From: Chitinophagales bacterium
GTDB lineage: Bacteria > Bacteroidota > Bacteroidia > Chitinophagales > Chitinophagaceae
Length of the DNA: 64,000 bases
NCBI GenBank assembly: GCA_013298665.1
Contig: JAAFIK010000018.1
Coordinates: 17,066 to 81,065, forward strand
Direction: 5' to 3'
The notes below the pieces were generated by a model. That model was not told the DNA's origin. It did not search any database and worked only from the letters and a program-made list of their open reading frames with translations. Every line of letters starts with the position of its first letter. Positions within the stretch are counted from its first letter, which is position 1. The position numbers were made by a program, and so were the translations under genes. Shown here piece after piece: positions 25,619 through 33,892 of the stretch.

Positions 25619-26536
25619 ATGGTCATTATTACTGCCAAGGTGCATCCTTACCTGGTTGAAGCCCTGCAAAAAAGGGGGTACGAAACGCTTTATGCCCCTG
25701 ATATCAGTTATGCCGGATTAATGGACAACATCCCCGGGGCAGAAGGATTGATCGTAACGACAAGACTGAAGATTGACGCTGCTTTATTGGATAAAGCCAG
25801 CCGGCTGGAATGGATAGGCCGACTGGGTAGTGGTATGGAGCTGATTGACGTGGCCTATGCCTCACAAAAAGGCATCCGCTGTGTGAGCAGCCCGGAGGGG
25901 AACAGCAATGCCGTAGGTGAGCATGTACTGGGGGTATTGCTTGCATTGATGAATAATATCGTTAAAAGCCATCATGAAATACAGCAGGGACAATGGTTGC
26001 GCGATCCCAACCGGGGTACCGAGCTTTCGGGTAAAACCGTAGGGATTATCGGCTATGGCCACACGGGGAGTGCTTTTGCAAGGTTACTGGCACCTTTTGG
26101 GGTAACGGTACTTGCCCATGATACTTATAAATACGGTTTTGCGGATGGTTATATCAAGGAAGCGGGATTGGAGCAGGTACAACGCTATGCTGATGTAATC
26201 AGTCTGCACCTGCCGTTGAATACAGCAACAAGGCATTATGCCGGCCGTGGTTTTTTTGCTGCACTGCAGCAACGCCCCTGGCTGATCAACGCTTCCCGCG
26301 GAGGGGTGGTGGATACTGCTGCGCTTATTGAAGCGGTGCAGACCGGAAAAATAAATGGTGCAGGACTGGATGTGCTTGAAAACGAACAATTGAATACGCT
26401 AACGCCCGTACAGCAGGAACAATTGAATTTCCTGCAGCAGCATCCCGCTGTGATCCTGACTCCGCATATTGCCGGTTATTCGCACGAAGCCTTTTATAAG
26501 ATGAGTTCGGTGATTATCGAAAAACTATTTCCCTGA
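25619..26536 (+). CDS. D-2-hydroxyacid dehydrogenase (phosphoglycerate dehydrogenase-like)
   Basis: 305 residues, NAD(P)-dependent oxidoreductase of the D-isomer family. Seen: N-terminal catalytic half with [20 protein letters not shown], Rossmann motif [19 protein letters not shown] near residue 140, [18 protein letters not shown] with the active-site Arg region, Glu in [10 protein letters not shown], and His in [14 protein letters not shown]. It lacks the C-terminal ACT domain of long 3-phosphoglycerate dehydrogenases. The substrate is not determinable. A 530-bp region without a recognisable gene follows. Confidence 0.9.
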   Translation: MVIITAKVHPYLVEALQKRGYETLYAPDISYAGLMDNIPGAEGLIVTTRLKIDAALLDKASRLEWIGRLGSGMELIDVAYASQKGIRCVSSPEGNSNAVGEHVLGVLLALMNNIVKSHHEIQQGQWLRDPNRGTELSGKTVGIIGYGHTGSAFARLLAPFGVTVLAHDTYKYGFADGYIKEAGLEQVQRYADVISLHLPLNTATRHYAGRGFFAALQQRPWLINASRGGVVDTAALIEAVQTGKINGAGLDVLENEQLNTLTPVQQEQLNFLQQHPAVILTPHIAGYSHEAFYKMSSVIIEKLFP

Positions 26537-27065
26537 GGACACCTTCCCGGTGGGTAGCTCCTGTTCCATTTCCAAAAATATGCTCGTTCCTGCTCTGGCG
26601 GATCGGCAGCAGTGTCAGGCCGCCTGATTGTCAGCAAAGGTATTGTGTAAGCCAGGTATTGGTCGCGGAGTTATACTTGGTAGCAGGATAATACACTGGC
26701 TACCCAAAGGGTAGGCAAAAGGCAGGATATCCCACTGATGCGCCACTGATGCGCCACTGATGCGCCACTGATATCCCACTGTAAAGAGAAGTGGGATATC
26801 TATGGGTGATCATTGGCTGAAAAACGACTGAAAAGGGGTATAATCTACGCGTACCCTCCTGAAGTAACAGCAAGATTACAGGTAGCAGGTAGCAAGAGGG
26901 TAGTGCTGAGTACTTGATGCCCAGCCCTGGGGTCGCCCCGGATCTCAACTCCTGTGTCTCAACGCCTGTATCTTGCTCCTATGCGCAGAAGGGTAGAAAT
27001 ATCCCTCCCTGACGTTGTGGTGGCACCGCCGCCGGGCAGAACCACGGAAAACCATTGTATTTAAG
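26537..27065. other. Gene-free region with repeats
   Basis: About 530 bp between the dehydrogenase and the DEAD-box helicase. Beyond the 11-bp repeat array at 26726-26800 I see only low-complexity direct repeats (GCAGGTAGCA, 26878-26893) and no protein with recognisable homology. A minus-strand frame (26700-26948) translates to a repeat-derived sequence and is not accepted as a gene. Confidence 0.6.
26726..26800. repeat. 11-bp tandem repeat array ending in a perfect hairpin
   Basis: Five head-to-tail 11-bp units: GATATCCCACT (26726-26736), three copies of GATGCGCCACT (26737-26769), and GATATCCCACT again (26770-26780). The last unit is followed after 9 nt by its exact reverse complement AGTGGGATATC (26790-26800), an 11-bp hairpin. 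The outer units differ from the inner ones at the same three positions. Function unknown; a protein-binding array or transcript-stability element is possible. Confidence 0.85.
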
Positions 27066-27073
27066 TACCTTTG
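27066..27073 (+). promoter_or_regulatory. -7 element of DEAD-box helicase promoter
   Basis: TACCTTTG, 42 nt before the proposed TTG start. Because it overlaps the upstream TTG at 27071, that codon is unlikely to be the translation start. Confidence 0.45.
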
Positions 27074-27115
27074 TACTTATTCGGAAAAACCAGTTTACAT
27101 TCAAACCCATTTATT

Positions 27116-28351
27116 TTGCGTTTTACAGCTTTTAATTTTCAACCGGAACTCTTAGAGGGTATTTCTTTTTCAGGTTACGAAACGGCTACACCTGTGCAGG
27201 AGCAGGTTATTCCCCCCATTATGGAGGGGCGTGATATTATTGCCTCGGCCCAGACCGGTACGGGCAAAACGGCGGCTTTCCTGCTGCCGGTGATGAACCA
27301 CCTGATGCAGCATCGTATTGAAGGACAGGTGGGGGCGCTCATTATTGTGCCTACACGGGAACTGGCGATACAGATCGGGCAGCACCTTGAGGGGCTGTCT
27401 TATTTTACCAATATCAGTTCTATTGCGGTGTATGGGGGTAATGACGGGATGAACTTTGTGGCCGAGAAAAATGCGTTCAAACTGGGCGCAGATATTGTGA
27501 TCTGTACACCTGGCCGGATGATTGCCCATATTGGTATGGGGTATGTGCAATTGCAGCAACTCCGGTTCCTGGTGCTGGATGAGGCCGACCGTATGCTGGA
27601 CATGGGTTTCCAGGAAGACATTGAGCGGATCATCAGCATACTGCCCGCGAAACGGCAGAACCTGCTTTTCTCCGCTACCATGCCCGAAAAAATCAGGCGC
27701 TTGGCCCATAAAATCCTTACGAATCCGCTGGAGATCAATATTGCGATCAGCCGTCCGCCGGAAAAGATCGTGCAACAGGCCTGTGTGGTATATGAAGCAC
27801 AGAAACTGCCGGTATTGAAGGATATCCTGAAAAAAATGACCTATAAAAGTGCCCTTATTTTCTGCAGCCGCAAGCAAAGTGTAAAACAACTGACTATGAC
27901 CCTGCTGCGTGCAAAAATGAATGTGGCGGAAATACACAGCGACCTGGAACAGGACCAGCGTGTGGATGTGTTGAATGGGTTTGCCAGTGGCCGGATACCG
28001 GTATTGGTGGCAACTGATGTGCTTTCGCGTGGTATTGATATTGACACGATTGATCTGGTGATCAATTATGATATTCCTCATGATGCGGAAGATTATGTAC
28101 ACCGGATCGGGCGAACTGCCCGGGCAGAAGCGGATGGCGTTGCGATTACACTGGTCAGCGATAAGGAAATCAACAAGTTCAGCAATATTGAGAAATTTCT
28201 CGGTAAAACGGTAGATAAGGTACTGCTTGACCCTGCTTTTGGTCCGGTTCCGGACTATGTACCCATGAAAAGAAGTAGCGGTGGCAGTAGCGGTGGTAGT
28301 GGCCGTAAACCCCAGCGGCATCATTCGGGTCGTAAACCCCAGCAACGATAA
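27116..28351 (+). CDS. DEAD-box ATP-dependent RNA helicase (RhlE-like)
   Basis: 411 residues; RNA unwinding and remodelling. Seen: Q-motif region FQPELLEGISFSGYETATPV with QEQ, motif I SAQTGTGKTAAFLL, Ia PTRELAIQI, Ib TPGRMIAHI, motif II VLDEADRMLDMGF, III SATMPEKIRRL, and the second domain with ATDVLSRGIDIDTIDLVINY and HRIGRTARAEADG. The Gly/Ser/Lys-rich tail (RSSGGSSGGSGRKPQRH) is a likely RNA-binding extension. No ATG fits; TTG 27116, giving (M)RFTAFNFQPELLEG, matches the family start, whereas TTG 27071 lies in the promoter. Cold-shock or ribosome-assembly roles are typical of such helicases. Confidence 0.92.
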   Translation: MRFTAFNFQPELLEGISFSGYETATPVQEQVIPPIMEGRDIIASAQTGTGKTAAFLLPVMNHLMQHRIEGQVGALIIVPTRELAIQIGQHLEGLSYFTNISSIAVYGGNDGMNFVAEKNAFKLGADIVICTPGRMIAHIGMGYVQLQQLRFLVLDEADRMLDMGFQEDIERIISILPAKRQNLLFSATMPEKIRRLAHKILTNPLEINIAISRPPEKIVQQACVVYEAQKLPVLKDILKKMTYKSALIFCSRKQSVKQLTMTLLRAKMNVAEIHSDLEQDQRVDVLNGFASGRIPVLVATDVLSRGIDIDTIDLVINYDIPHDAEDYVHRIGRTARAEADGVAITLVSDKEINKFSNIEKFLGKTVDKVLLDPAFGPVPDYVPMKRSSGGSSGGSGRKPQRHHSGRKPQQR

Positions 28352-28376
28352 AATAATAACCCATCATACAGGCAGC

Positions 28377-29186
28377 ATGAAACGCATGACCCCTTTACTG
28401 ATTACGTTGGCCATTATGGCAACGGGTTTGTTGTACAGTTGCGGCAAGTATGCAGCCACCAACAGGATGTATAAGCGGCAGGCTAAAACCTACGCGAAGT
28501 TGTTGCGGCAGTACCCGCTGAAAGATTCTGTTACGAACGCGCCTGATTTTGTGGGTACGACCAATTTCAGTATGCGTAAACCCAATTTTGTCATTATTCA
28601 CCATACGGCACAAAACAGTTGTGAACAGACGCTGAAAACATTTACGCTTACCCGTACTCAGGTGAGTGCGCATTATGTGATCTGCAGGGATGGTATTGTA
28701 CACCATATGCTCAATGATTACCTGCGTGCGCATCATGCGGGACTGAGCCGCTGGGGCAATACTACAGACCTGAACAGCAGCAGTATCGGTATTGAACTGG
28801 ATAATAATGGATTTGAGCCATTTACCGCACCACAGATCAGCAGTTTGCTGGGATTGCTGCAGCAGCTGAAAAATGCGTTCAGCATACCTGCGGCTAATTT
28901 TATTGGTCATGGGGATATTGCGCCTACCCGCAAAAATGACCCCAACTGGCGCTTTCCCTGGCAGCAACTGGCTACCAATGGATTTGGTATCTGGTATGGA
29001 GATACGACTACTGTACAGGTACCGGCTTTCTTTAATACCCTCGAAGCGCTCCGGATAGTAGGCTACGATATCAAAGATTCTTCTGCTGCAAAACTTGCTT
29101 TTAACCGGCATTTTTTACAGGATACCACGGTAAGGATTACTCCTGAGGGAAAAAAGATTCTTTATTCCCTGTACAAAAAATATTAA
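28377..29186 (+). CDS. N-acetylmuramoyl-L-alanine amidase lipoprotein (Amidase_2)
   Basis: 269 residues. Seen: lipoprotein signal peptide MKRMTPLLITLAIMATGLLY followed by SCGK (lipobox Cys21 or nearby), then a type-2 amidase (AmpD/PGRP fold) with zinc ligands in VIIHHTAQNS, HHAGLSRWGN, and GHGDIAPTRKNDPNWRFPW (His and Asp), and SIGIELDNNG in between. It cleaves MurNAc-L-Ala bonds in peptidoglycan, here probably tethered to a membrane facing the periplasm. A C-terminal helical extension (about 70 residues) may bind cell wall. It begins 25 bp after the helicase stop. Confidence 0.92.
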   Translation: MKRMTPLLITLAIMATGLLYSCGKYAATNRMYKRQAKTYAKLLRQYPLKDSVTNAPDFVGTTNFSMRKPNFVIIHHTAQNSCEQTLKTFTLTRTQVSAHYVICRDGIVHHMLNDYLRAHHAGLSRWGNTTDLNSSSIGIELDNNGFEPFTAPQISSLLGLLQQLKNAFSIPAANFIGHGDIAPTRKNDPNWRFPWQQLATNGFGIWYGDTTTVQVPAFFNTLEALRIVGYDIKDSSAAKLAFNRHFLQDTTVRITPEGKKILYSLYKKY

Positions 29187-29201
29187 GGGATATTACGGGG
29201 C

Positions 29202-29417
29202 TCAATCGCCCAATTCTTCACAATCAAAGCCAGCAAGTTTTACCCTTGCGATGACCGCTGTTGGCGGAACGATATTGGTTTCTACACGCAGGATATGGTC
29301 ACAGTCGGTGAGGTCAAAATTGCAACGCATGACCCCATCGAGTTCTTTTACGTGGCGGAGTACTTTATCGGCATATACCGGGTACTGTACATTGGTTTTA
29401 AAAACGTGTACCTGCAT
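29202..29417 (-). CDS. HMA-fold-like small protein lacking the CxxC motif
   Basis: 71 residues: MQVHVFKTNVQYPVYADKVL opens a beta-alpha-beta pattern, with two Cys (MRCNFDLTDCDH) and a GFDCEELGD end. The size and strand pattern (KTNV...VLRHVKELDGVMRCNFDL...ILRV) resemble a heavy-metal-associated domain, but the metal-binding GMxCxxC loop is absent. It is third in the operon after an ECF sigma factor (29899-30474) and a small membrane protein. A metal or redox role is inference only; it could equally be a structural or protein-interaction domain. Confidence 0.7.
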   Translation of the reverse strand: MQVHVFKTNVQYPVYADKVLRHVKELDGVMRCNFDLTDCDHILRVETNIVPPTAVIARVKLAGFDCEELGD

Positions 29418-29456
29418 ACTATAGTTGGTTTTGGTGATGGCGAACGGCTTCCCGGT

Positions 29457-29831
29457 TTACCGGATTTCTTCTGCGTCCTCTGCTTCCTGCTGTTTGGTGC
29501 CCGGGTTGCGCCAGGTACTGCACCTGCGGCGCATATCTTCTTTCCATTGCTGTCTTTCTTCCGGGGTCATGCCCTGCCATTTGGCTTTCCAATCGTCTTT
29601 CCAGCGCGACCGGCCTCCCCAACTGCCGCCGCGGCCTTTCCATCCGCCAAAGAGGATTTTAGAGAGGAGCAGCAGTCCCAGCGCCTGCCAGAAACCAATC
29701 AGTTTTACACCGAGCAGATCGGGCAGGGTATTGTTCCACAACCACATCACCATGCCACCCATGGCGAGTACGGCTATTGGTGCAATCAGCAGAATGGCCA
29801 GTATTTTTTTTATCCAGAAACCTTTTTTCAT
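29457..29831 (-). CDS. Small membrane protein downstream of ECF sigma factor
   Basis: 124 residues. Seen: two hydrophobic segments (ILAILLIAPIAVLAMGGMVM and LIGFWQALGLLLLSKILFGG), then a Gly/Trp/Arg-rich linker (GGWKGRGGSWGGRSRWKDDW) and a polar, acidic C-terminus with MTPEERQQWKEDMRRR. The TPEE-R motif vaguely recalls the LTxxQ of Spy/CnrX-type periplasmic sensors, but similarity is too weak for assignment. It sits between the sigma gene and the HMA-like gene, so it may be a membrane partner or anti-sigma-like factor. No zinc-finger anti-sigma motif is visible. Confidence 0.8.
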   Translation of the reverse strand: MKKGFWIKKILAILLIAPIAVLAMGGMVMWLWNNTLPDLLGVKLIGFWQALGLLLLSKILFGGWKGRGGSWGGRSRWKDDWKAKWQGMTPEERQQWKEDMRRRCSTWRNPGTKQQEAEDAEEIR

Positions 29832-29898
29832 CGTCTTTTTTTTGTGGAAATAACTGCAGGGATTCTTGTTTGCATATACTTCCGGGTAATCAATGTAT

Positions 29899-30474
29899 TT
29901 ATTCGTTCAACAGTTCGTTTTTCAGGATCAGCAATCTTTCCCTGAGGTGCAGGATGGCATACCGCTTCCGGCTCAGGAGGGTATTGATGTTTTCGCCGGT
30001 TTGTTCGGCAATGACTTTAAAAGGAATGTCTTCCATTTCAGTCCATACAAAAATGTCTTTTTGTTCGGGGGGGAGTTCATCAAGGGCATCCTGTAGCTGC
30101 TCCCAGAACAGGCTGCGCAAATAATCTGTTTCGGGATTGTCGTCTGCTTCGCCCGGGAGCGATGCCCAGTCAAAATCCAGTTCATCATCCGGGGTTTGCA
30201 TGTCGCTGAAACTGGCTGGCTTTTGCTTGCGGCGGCGATCGGTTATTTTATTTTTTGCCACCTTATAGAGCCAGCCCGATACCTGGTTGATGGGTTCGGT
30301 ATTGCCCACCAGTTGCTGAAACACATCCTGCAGAATGTCTTCGGCATCGGCTTCATTGCCTACCCTGCTGCGGATAAACCCCAGTAGTTTCCGGCTGTAT
30401 TGCTGTATGATGCCTGTGATATTTCTTTTTCGTTCGCTGGTCATGTTTGCCGGAAATGTTGCCGGAATTGTCAT
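29899..30474 (-). CDS. ECF-type RNA polymerase sigma factor
   Basis: 191 residues. Seen: region 2 with LLGFIRSRVGNEADAEDILQ and DVFQQLVGN, and VSGWLYKVAKNKITDRRRKQ typical of sigma-70 region 2.4; an acidic linker (DDELDFDWASLPGEADDNPE); region 4 DALDELPPEQKDIFVWTEME with IPFKVIAEQTGENINTLLSR. The alternative start MTSERKRN at 30444 is shorter and equally possible. It leads the operon with the two small genes 29457-29831 and 29202-29417, which are candidates for its regulators or targets. Confidence 0.92.
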   Translation of the reverse strand: MTIPATFPANMTSERKRNITGIIQQYSRKLLGFIRSRVGNEADAEDILQDVFQQLVGNTEPINQVSGWLYKVAKNKITDRRRKQKPASFSDMQTPDDELDFDWASLPGEADDNPETDYLRSLFWEQLQDALDELPPEQKDIFVWTEMEDIPFKVIAEQTGENINTLLSRKRYAILHLRERLLILKNELLNE

Positions 30475-30537
30475 ATTACAGATGACGGATGAGCGGTGAT
30501 GATATTGTAAGTAAAGAAAAATAATCTGTACAATCGC

Positions 30538-31545
30538 TTATTGCATATCAGCCAGCACTTGTTTGAGGCTGATGGCTTCGAGTACTTTGCGTTGGGTGCC
30601 GGTGGGTTCGTCGTACCATTTTACCAGCCGGATATCGCCGTTACTGATTTCAATGCCGGTGATATCACCGTCTGTAAAGCAGCAGCATCCGGTATTGAAA
30701 TAAGTGGGTTTCAGTGGCAGGGCAGCCTCTTTATCGATCTGGTTGGCGGGGTGATCGCTGTAGAAACCACTGGCAAAAACGGGCTGGTGTGTATGACCGG
30801 TGATGAGGAGGAGGTTGTTTTGCATTCCGCTCCACTGGTACATGATGCGGTTGTGTTTGTTGCGGAGGGTGGTTGTGCTGCTGGGGGTGTTGATATTGAT
30901 GCGCAGGTAGCGCTGGAGGGGTGCCCAGAGGTGCGCTACCAGCCATGTGCTGAGGGCATTGTTGTCGCTGAGGCTATCTCCCTGGTGGCCGTGGGTAAGC
31001 AGGATCCGGAGCGATTGGCCATCAATGGTGGTGCAGAGCAGAACGGCTTCCCAAACGGGCAGGGGCAGGGTGAAGTTTGTACCCATGAGTTTCTCCAGGG
31101 TGAGCCGGTCTTTCCATAAGAGGTCGTGGTTGCCAAATGTTTTAATGTAGCGCTGGTGGGGTTGAAAGGCGGCCTCCGCTTTAAAGACTGCTGTGCAGGC
31201 ATCGATCACTTGCTGCGGCTGGTATTTCCAGAGTTCTTCACTATCGCCCAGGTTAATAAAGCTGAAGCCCGATTGGTAGTAGTGGGTCAATGCCTGGATA
31301 TAGTTTTGTTCGCTGTAGCGGAAATCATCGCCCTTGTCGCCATTGCCCTTGTGCTGGTCGCTGAATACCACAAACTGATCCTTTTCCGCATCAAAGGAGA
31401 GTACTTTGATGATCCGGCCCTTCCTGCCTGCCATCCGGAGGAGCCTGTTCAGGGATTTGAATACGGCCTCTTTATCCGGCGAACCTGAAAATTTTGCGAG
31501 CCAGGTGAGTGGTCGTTTGAGTAAAAATTGAAACAGCCTGCGCAT
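30538..31545 (-). CDS. Metallophosphoesterase (calcineurin-like)
   Basis: 335 residues. Seen: the ordered metal-ligand motifs FVVFSDQHKGNGDKGDDF (D-x-H), FINLGDSEELW (GD), TFGNHDLLWK (GNHD), LTHGHQGDSL and LITGHTHQPVF (GHxH), a complete calcineurin-like set. No signal peptide is apparent; the N-terminus is basic and amphipathic (MRRLFQFLLKRPLTWLAKF). The substrate is unknown; phosphatase or nuclease activity is possible. It lies 33 bp after a flippase gene on the same strand and could be co-transcribed. Confidence 0.9.
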   Translation of the reverse strand: MRRLFQFLLKRPLTWLAKFSGSPDKEAVFKSLNRLLRMAGRKGRIIKVLSFDAEKDQFVVFSDQHKGNGDKGDDFRYSEQNYIQALTHYYQSGFSFINLGDSEELWKYQPQQVIDACTAVFKAEAAFQPHQRYIKTFGNHDLLWKDRLTLEKLMGTNFTLPLPVWEAVLLCTTIDGQSLRILLTHGHQGDSLSDNNALSTWLVAHLWAPLQRYLRININTPSSTTTLRNKHNRIMYQWSGMQNNLLLITGHTHQPVFASGFYSDHPANQIDKEAALPLKPTYFNTGCCCFTDGDITGIEISNGDIRLVKWYDEPTGTQRKVLEAISLKQVLADMQ

Positions 31546-31578
31546 AGGTAAATTTAGGAATAACCGGGAAATGGTGTG

Positions 31579-33090
31579 TTACTTTTTGAAATACCGGCCA
31601 ATGATGGGCAGACGTGCCAGTTCTTTGGCTTCTATACGGCCTGTAAACCATGCAAAAAAACCAAACAGCAGCAGGCCGGTAACCACAGAAAACCAGAGTT
31701 TGCCGGGCATGATGCGGGTGAGGCCCAGGTGAATAAAATAGAGCAGGATAACGAGTACAATATAGGCGGTTAGTTTTTTACGGGCATAGGGTATGGGGTA
31801 ATGTTTCTGACCCATTCTGTAACTCATGATCATCATAAAAAGATAACAGCAGAAAGTGGCGATGGCTGCACCGGCATAATGCAGTACGGGGATGAGCAGG
31901 ATATTGAGTACAACGGTGATGACACCGCCGGCAAAAGTGATATAGGCTCCGTAAGCATTTTTATTGGTGAGTTTATACCAGACGCTGAGGTTGTAATAAA
32001 TACCGAGAAAGACATTGCCGAGTGCGAGGAGGGGTACGATGTAGAGTCCTTCCGTATAGCGTGGCGAGAACTTTTCAAATATCCAGTAAAAGACATCAAG
32101 AAAAAGGCCGATGCCGAGCAGCATGAAACAGCAGGCCAGTACAAAAAACTTCATCACACGGGCATAGGTCCGGGGTGCGCCTTCCTGCTGGCTCTGCCGG
32201 AAAAAAAAGGGCTCGGCTGCCATACGGAAGGCCTGTATCATCACGGTAATGAGTACAGCTAAACGGTAGATGTTGGCAAATATGCCCAGTTCGTCTTTGG
32301 CTTGTTTTGGGGGCAGGTCAACAACGTGCTGGTAAATAAGCCGGCTCAGCATATCGTTTACAATACCGCCCATGCCAACGATGACCAGCGGGTAGCTGTA
32401 CTTCATCACTTCTTTCCAAAGGCGTTTGTCAAAAACAAATCTTACAGACAGCAATTCTTTGCGCAGGAGCAGCAGGGTAAACAGGCTGCCACAGATATTG
32501 CCAATAAGGTAATATCCGATGCCTGTCTGTGGGTTCCAGATCTGACGGATGCTGCTGGTGGGATGGCTTTGCAGGTAGCGGGGGATGATGCCCATAAAGA
32601 GAATGACCACGCAAACATTCATCACAATACCGGCTACCCTTACAAAGGCATAGCGGCGGGGTCTGTTTTCCTGCCGGAGCCGGGCAAAGGGCAGGGTGGT
32701 GAGTGTATCGATCAGCACAATCCAGGCCATCCATACAATGTATTCGGGGTGCTCGGTAAGCGAGGCCGCCCCGGCGATGGCTCCCTTTGAAAGCAGGAGC
32801 AGCGCGGTGAGTATGCTGGTGGAAATGGCAATGGAGATAGAGAGTGTGCTGTACAACCGGTCGCGGTCTTTCTGCTGGGCATAGCGGAAGTAGCCGGTTT
32901 CAAGGCCATAGGTAAACAGTACATTGAGGAAGGGAATGATGGTGTACACCTGTACAATATCTGCTGTATCGCCGGGTGTTTTAAAAATAAAAGGCAGGGC
33001 CATGTTCATGAGGTAACCCAGAAAGCGGGTAGCAATGGTGGGGAGACCATACCACATGGTTTGCCCGGCAAGTTGTTTAATATTACTCAA
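31579..33090 (-). CDS. Oligosaccharide flippase (Wzx/MATE-like)
   Basis: 503 residues with about 14 hydrophobic segments, typical of polysaccharide/lipid-linked sugar flippases of the MOP superfamily (for example MALPFIFKTPGDTADIVQVY, LYIVPLLALGNVFLGIYYNL, GVITVVLNILLIPVLHYAG). The start MSNIKQLAGQTMWYGLPTIA gives the family's usual N-terminus. No glycosyltransferase cluster surrounds it. -7 TACTTTTG lies at 33117-33110, 19 nt before the start. Confidence 0.88.
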   Translation of the reverse strand: MSNIKQLAGQTMWYGLPTIATRFLGYLMNMALPFIFKTPGDTADIVQVYTIIPFLNVLFTYGLETGYFRYAQQKDRDRLYSTLSISIAISTSILTALLLLSKGAIAGAASLTEHPEYIVWMAWIVLIDTLTTLPFARLRQENRPRRYAFVRVAGIVMNVCVVILFMGIIPRYLQSHPTSSIRQIWNPQTGIGYYLIGNICGSLFTLLLLRKELLSVRFVFDKRLWKEVMKYSYPLVIVGMGGIVNDMLSRLIYQHVVDLPPKQAKDELGIFANIYRLAVLITVMIQAFRMAAEPFFFRQSQQEGAPRTYARVMKFFVLACCFMLLGIGLFLDVFYWIFEKFSPRYTEGLYIVPLLALGNVFLGIYYNLSVWYKLTNKNAYGAYITFAGGVITVVLNILLIPVLHYAGAAIATFCCYLFMMIMSYRMGQKHYPIPYARKKLTAYIVLVILLYFIHLGLTRIMPGKLWFSVVTGLLLFGFFAWFTGRIEAKELARLPIIGRYFKK

Positions 33091-33109
33091 TCAGTACCAA
33101 TTTGAGGGT

Positions 33110-33117
33110 CAAAAGTA
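33110..33117 (-). promoter_or_regulatory. -7 element of flippase gene
   Basis: Minus-strand TACTTTTG, 19 nt before the flippase ATG. No TTG at the expected -33 position. Confidence 0.4.
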
Positions 33118-33238
33118 CTTGTTAATCCTGAAGTGGCGTATATAGAATATGAAATACGGCGGAAACCTGTTTGCGGATCACCGATTTCCTTGCAACGTTT
33201 TTTCAACAAAACATATCTTTATGCTAAATATCATCACC

Positions 33239-33880
33239 ATGAAAAAGTTTTTTGCAGTTGTTTTTGCTGTTGTGCTGTTCAGTACGGCTTTTGCACAGGC
33301 GCGTTATACGGCTATTGATTACCTGAAGGTAAGCAGGCCTGCTGTGGCTATGGAAATGCCATTTCCCGAAAAAACAGTGAGCAATGCTATTGAGGATAAG
33401 TTTACCAAAATGGGCTATAAGGCCAAAGAAACCAAGGGCTTCCTGATGTTTGGAGGCGCCCGTATTCCTGAGCTGGGTACAGAGAGTTATGACGTGTATT
33501 TTTATGTAGACCGGGTAAGCCGCCGCGAAAAAGGAACTTCTACGGTTACGATGATGCTGAGTAAGGGGTATGAGAATTTTGTAAGTGATACTTCGGATGC
33601 CACATTGATTGGCTATGCGAAGCAATACCTGGCTACCACCATCAGGGATGCTGTGGCGGCATACGACCTTGAACTGCAGATTGCCGATCAGGAAGACCAG
33701 ATTAAAAAGGCAGAAAAGAAGTACAATAACCTTGTGGATGATGGGACAGATCTGCAGAAGAAGAAGCGTAAGATTGAGGAACAGATTGTTGAGAATACGG
33801 CTTCACAGGGAGCACAGAAATCGGAGGTGGATAAGCAACGCCAGGTGCTGGAAACCCTGAAGGGAAAGAGAAAGCAGTAG
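33239..33880 (+). CDS. Secreted protein with C-terminal coiled coil
   Basis: 213 residues. Seen: Sec signal peptide MKKFFAVVFAVVLFSTAFAQ with cleavage after AFA-Q, a globular part of about 130 residues without a recognised family (VSNAIEDKFTKMGYKAKETK, SYDVYFYVDRVSRREKGTST), and a charged coiled-coil tail (LQIADQEDQIKKAEKKYNNL, then QKKKRKIEEQIVENTASQGA). An in-frame ATG further upstream (33149) would destroy the signal peptide, so 33239 is chosen. It is convergent with phoR, 13 bp away. Function not recognised; probably periplasmic. Confidence 0.85.
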   Translation: MKKFFAVVFAVVLFSTAFAQARYTAIDYLKVSRPAVAMEMPFPEKTVSNAIEDKFTKMGYKAKETKGFLMFGGARIPELGTESYDVYFYVDRVSRREKGTSTVTMMLSKGYENFVSDTSDATLIGYAKQYLATTIRDAVAAYDLELQIADQEDQIKKAEKKYNNLVDDGTDLQKKKRKIEEQIVENTASQGAQKSEVDKQRQVLETLKGKRKQ

Positions 33881-33892
33881 TACTGTCCTGGC

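Noticed and set aside
26726..26800. CRISPR array
   Set aside because: Units are 11 bp with no spacers between them; no Cas genes are nearby.
26700..26948. 82-codon minus-strand ORF across the repeat array
   Set aside because: Translation is repeat-derived (SGISVAHQWRISGASVGY) with no homology; not accepted as a gene.
27170..28345. 391-codon open frame antisense to the DEAD-box helicase
   Set aside because: The plus strand carries all DEAD-box motifs in order; the antisense frame has no recognisable family and is a composition effect.
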